The notes beneath the pieces were generated by a model, which worked only from the letters and a program-made list of their open reading frames with translations, was not told where the DNA came from and did not search any database. Made by a program: the position numbers and the translations under genes. A DNA stretch of 64,000 bases from Chitinophaga sp. H8. Lineage in GTDB: Bacteria > Bacteroidota > Bacteroidia > Chitinophagales > Chitinophagaceae. Of this stretch, positions 61,217 to 64,000 are shown one piece after another; the first letter of the stretch is position 1; each line of letters opens with the position of its first letter. Where the stretch lies: the NCBI RefSeq assembly GCF_040567655.1, contig NZ_JBEXAC010000001.1:2728001-2792000 (forward strand), written 5' to 3'.

Positions 61217-64000
61217 TCATTTCACTACCTTGATCATCCCCTTCATCATCCTCCAGTGTCCGGGAAACGTACAGATAAAAGGGTAATTCCCTGCGCTGCC
61301 AGGTGCAGTGAAATTCAGCTGGTAAGATGTACCTGCGCTCACCAACGGTGTGTGGAACAGCACTTCCTGCATATCCGGTACAAAATTCCGTTCGTACCCA
61401 TCATCTTCCACCGCCATCTTATCAGCGGCCTGGCCTACCTTTTCCAATGAGCCGGGCTTCACTATAACCACGTTATGTGCCATTTGATCCCGGTTATCAA
61501 AGATCAGGGACACTGTTTTTCCGGCAGTAACCGTAAGTATGTCTTTATCATAAAGCATTTTACCTGGCAGGCTGGCGAGGTGCACTACTATTTCTCCCAT
61601 TTGCTGCACAGGCGCCTCCGGCGTTTTTGTTGGCGGTGCGGTTGTTTCACTGAACAAATCCGGATTATTTTCTCTAAACTTATCAAAGACAGGCACCCCG
61701 GTCAATGCCTTGATTTCTTTAGCTGAAAGTGGTGCTACACCATATTTTGCATAATCCGGGTCATCCGTGATGAATCCTGGCACCTGCAATTCTTTTACAG
61801 AAAGGAGTGGCCTGAATAAGAAGTTTGCCTGCTCCGGTTCGCCGGCAAGGAAGTCCTTATCTTTCCTGAACATTTCCATCCATACCGGTTTCAGGTGCTT
61901 AAAGGACTCTATCAGTGCATAACCGATGTAATCGTCTACCGGAGACTTGGTGGCGGCCAACAGGGCTTTTACCGTGGCTTCATTTTTAAAGTGGCTCAGG
62001 GCAGCAATGGCTTCCACCCTAACCCTAGGAGCTGCATCTACTGCAAGTGCGGCCAGTTTTTCCTGTGCACCTTTTATATGATCTGCCCAGTAGTAGAGCA
62101 CACGGGTGGCAGCGGCCCTGATATGCGGGTCACTGGAACCAAGGAGGCTGGCCAGCAGCGCCTCATCCGGCTGATGGAACTGCTGGTGCAGCCAGAGCCC
62201 TTCCAGCCGGTGATAATCGTAGGCAGAATCTTTTTTATCCAGTGCGCTGAGCCATTGTTGGAGTGCAGGGAGCACTTCATTTGCTGGCAGCTCACCCAGT
62301 CTTACGCGGGCACGGTAACGTTCCCTGTCTTCATATACTTTCAGCTGATCCAGGAGCTGCAGGGTACCCAGTTGCGTAAGGTCCACAGTTTTGAGAGGCG
62401 CTTTTCCCTTATAGGTAATTCTCCAGATACGGCCACGGGTATGGTCACGCAGAGGATCACGAAAACCCTGTTCACCGTGCTGGATGATCGGATCATACCA
62501 GTCCACCACGTATAAGGCACCATCAGGACCGAACTTGATATCTACCGGCCGGAAATTAGGATCTTTGGACTGCAGTAGCGGTGTAGTTTCATCGGCTACA
62601 ATACCACTTCCTTCTTCACGGGGCACATGCTGACGAACACCCTGGAAACCGATGAAAGTATTGAACAGCACATTGCCCTGCGCACTTTCCGGAAAGGCCC
62701 TGGAGGAAATAATTTCCACACCACAGGTTTTGGGTTTCACTTTGGTAGTCAGAAAATCCTTCATACCCATGTGTTTTTTGGGATAGTCGATGGCCACGGT
62801 GAGAGGTGGTGCAAAGTAATTCATACCGGTAGACACATCTGCGATAATGTGCGTGCCATTGCGGGTAAATACATTGCCCCAGGGGTTAGCATAAGGATAA
62901 GAAATATAAGGTTCCAGCTTCATGGTACGGGGTTCATAACGCCAGGTTACGCCATAGGCGCCTCTCTGAGGGCCATATGGTGTTTCTATCTGCGAATGCA
63001 GAAAAGTGCCTGAGTGCATATATAAAGCACCGTCAGGCCCCCAGGTGTAGGCGTTGAGCACATGATGGGAATCTTCTGTACCAAAGCCGCTGAGCAACGT
63101 TTGCCGGAAATCGGCGCGTCCATCTCCATTGGTATCTTTCAGGAAAACGAAGTTTGGCGCCTGCGTTACGAATACGCCTCCATGTCCCAGTTCAAAACCG
63201 GTGGGAAGATAAAGGCTGTCTGCAAATACAGCATGATGATCTGCCTTTCCATCTCCGTTGGTATCTTCCAATATAACGAGGCGGTCATCAGGAGGACTAC
63301 CCGGGAAATAATGCGGATAAGCCGGCATACAGGCTACCCACATCCGCCCTTTGGCATCGAAGGTAATACTCACCGGATTCACGATAGGAAAGTCTGCTTC
63401 CGAAGCGAACAATTCAATTTCATAACCCTTTTGCAGAATAAATTGTGATTTGGCAGCTTCCGCGTCACCACTTTTTGCAGGTGTCATCTGCTCCCGGCTG
63501 AATGTAGTGATCTGCTTAGCTTTCTGAATATCAGGAGTGGTATTCGCAGCACTGCCAGCCCATATCACACTGTCGAGCCTTGCCACAATCTGGTCGATCT
63601 TCATCGCCTCTTCGGGCAGGGTTTGTCCGCCGGCCCATTCCCGGCGCCTGCCGTAAATATATTCTCCATTTTGTGCTTTGAAACGATAAAAGAAATGCTG
63701 GTTCTTTTTTGCCACCACTTCACGTAGCAGACGCGAATGTTCGTCCTCCGTCCACGAAGCTGCTGGCAGGGCCAGCGCACGTGCCATGATCTCACTTACC
63801 TCCCGGTATCCCCTATCATTCAGATGAATGCCGTTGATGGTAAGAGAATCATTGCCTTTTTCCAGCTTTGCGGTAGGCTCATAAAGATCAATGAAAGGAA
63901 TGTCCAGCTGACTGGCTACCGCTTTCATACCTTTCACATACAGGATAAGGTTGCTGTTATGTTTAGCAGGGTCCGGCAGCAATCCGCCCAGTGCTTCATG
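61217..64000 (-). CDS. Secreted multidomain protein: SGNH end, propeller, HEAT repeats, cupredoxin (5' cut by window)
   Basis: The frame runs off the right edge, so the N-terminus (signal peptide and most of an SGNH hydrolase domain) is missing; a Met-like codon at 63982 is internal. Visible parts, 5' to 3': the end of an SGNH-type domain (N-G-I-H-L-N-D-R-G-Y near its catalytic H), a propeller of the PVC-type dehydrogenase group with two D-T-N-G-D-G-K/R-A-D calcium-like loops, a HEAT-repeat region, and a C-terminal cupredoxin. The copper ligands are visible: H in M-A-H-N-V-V-I, then C-T-F-P-G-H-W-R-M-M giving C, H and M in an azurin-like order. No CxxCH haem site is seen in this part. Family knowledge: related proteins occur in planctomycetes and Bacteroidota with unknown substrates. 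The gene is alone on its strand here. Confidence 0.85.
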   Translation of the reverse strand, partial: HEALGGLLPDPAKHNSNLILYVKGMKAVASQLDIPFIDLYEPTAKLEKGNDSLTINGIHLNDRGYREVSEIMARALALPAASWTEDEHSRLLREVVAKKNQHFFYRFKAQNGEYIYGRRREWAGGQTLPEEAMKIDQIVARLDSVIWAGSAANTTPDIQKAKQITTFSREQMTPAKSGDAEAAKSQFILQKGYEIELFASEADFPIVNPVSITFDAKGRMWVACMPAYPHYFPGSPPDDRLVILEDTNGDGKADHHAVFADSLYLPTGFELGHGGVFVTQAPNFVFLKDTNGDGRADFRQTLLSGFGTEDSHHVLNAYTWGPDGALYMHSGTFLHSQIETPYGPQRGAYGVTWRYEPRTMKLEPYISYPYANPWGNVFTRNGTHIIADVSTGMNYFAPPLTVAIDYPKKHMGMKDFLTTKVKPKTCGVEIISSRAFPESAQGNVLFNTFIGFQGVRQHVPREEGSGIVADETTPLLQSKDPNFRPVDIKFGPDGALYVVDWYDPIIQHGEQGFRDPLRDHTRGRIWRITYKGKAPLKTVDLTQLGTLQLLDQLKVYEDRERYRARVRLGELPANEVLPALQQWLSALDKKDSAYDYHRLEGLWLHQQFHQPDEALLASLLGSSDPHIRAAATRVLYYWADHIKGAQEKLAALAVDAAPRVRVEAIAALSHFKNEATVKALLAATKSPVDDYIGYALIESFKHLKPVWMEMFRKDKDFLAGEPEQANFLFRPLLSVKELQVPGFITDDPDYAKYGVAPLSAKEIKALTGVPVFDKFRENNPDLFSETTAPPTKTPEAPVQQMGEIVVHLASLPGKMLYDKDILTVTAGKTVSLIFDNRDQMAHNVVIVKPGSLEKVGQAADKMAVEDDGYERNFVPDMQEVLFHTPLVSAGTSYQLNFTAPGSAGNYPFICTFPGHWRMMKGMIKVVK

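Noticed and set aside
1..64000. CRISPR arrays, tRNA or rRNA genes, insertion sequences, prophage
   Set aside because: No repeated spacer pattern, no cloverleaf or rRNA-like sequence, no transposase motifs, and no structural phage genes were recognised.

Overview
The window reads as a chromosomal segment of a Bacteroidota bacterium, most likely Chitinophagaceae and close to Chitinophaga (inference). The grounds are SusC/SusD pairs with FecI/FecR-type sigma and anti-sigma genes, a hybrid-type sensor with Reg_prop and Y_Y_Y domains, a type IX secretion sorting domain, many SPII lipoproteins with C-K-K after the lipobox, and repeated -7 elements of the form TAnnTTTG. I saw no tRNA, rRNA, CRISPR array, transposase or prophage structure. 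Both ends cut through genes: a FecR gene at the left and a large cupredoxin-tailed enzyme at the right.

Layout. 1-5.6 kb (all minus): GH29 and GH95 alpha-L-fucosidases run tightly into an ECF sigma factor; a terminator separates this from the partial anti-sigma gene. 5.7-13.9 kb: housekeeping and stress genes (HxlR/SDR divergent pair, dusB, secreted hypotheticals, a T9SS-exported esterase-like protein, and a MarR-DoxX-nitroreductase-YceI group with two related palindromes). 13.97-25.2 kb: a glycan locus with an aldose epimerase, a DUF1680/GH127 enzyme, GH2, two GH43 enzymes and a two-gene (unfused) hybrid-type two-component regulator; it has no SusC/SusD of its own. 25.3-30.6 kb: a ThuA-like protein, a heterodimeric ABC exporter with one degenerate ATP site, and a TPR-like protein.

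30.8-39.3 kb: a lone receiver domain, then a classical sigma/FecR/SusC/SusD/DUF3823 transport locus closed by two terminators. 39.6-50.9 kb: an unrecognised 418-residue protein, a tail-fibre-like secreted protein and an Asp-box lipoprotein, then AraC regulator, PhyH-type dioxygenase and a 1639-residue protein that appears to fuse two (alpha/alpha)6 glycosidase modules, followed by a zinc-free alcohol dehydrogenase-like gene. 51.1-54.0 kb: NEW3-domain protein, ABC ATPase and ABC-2 permease in overlapping frames. 54.7-56.4 kb (minus): ArsR-SRPBCC-DoxX-YdeI operon whose promoter is overlaid by a 17-bp sequence repeated twice. 56.6-64 kb: a TonB-dependent siderophore-type receptor, a second SRPBCC protein, a lipoprotein, a tiny membrane protein and the partial propeller/HEAT/cupredoxin enzyme.

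The main themes are capture and breakdown of fucose- and arabinose-containing plant or host glycans, and small regulator-plus-detoxification operons. The observations most worth following are the dual-barrel giant glycosidase with its AraC/PhyH neighbours, the unfused hybrid-type regulator beside a SusCD-less CAZyme locus, the sigma factor placed at the end of a fucosidase operon, the operator-over-promoter layouts upstream of arsR, marR and hxlR, and the orphan 418-residue protein.
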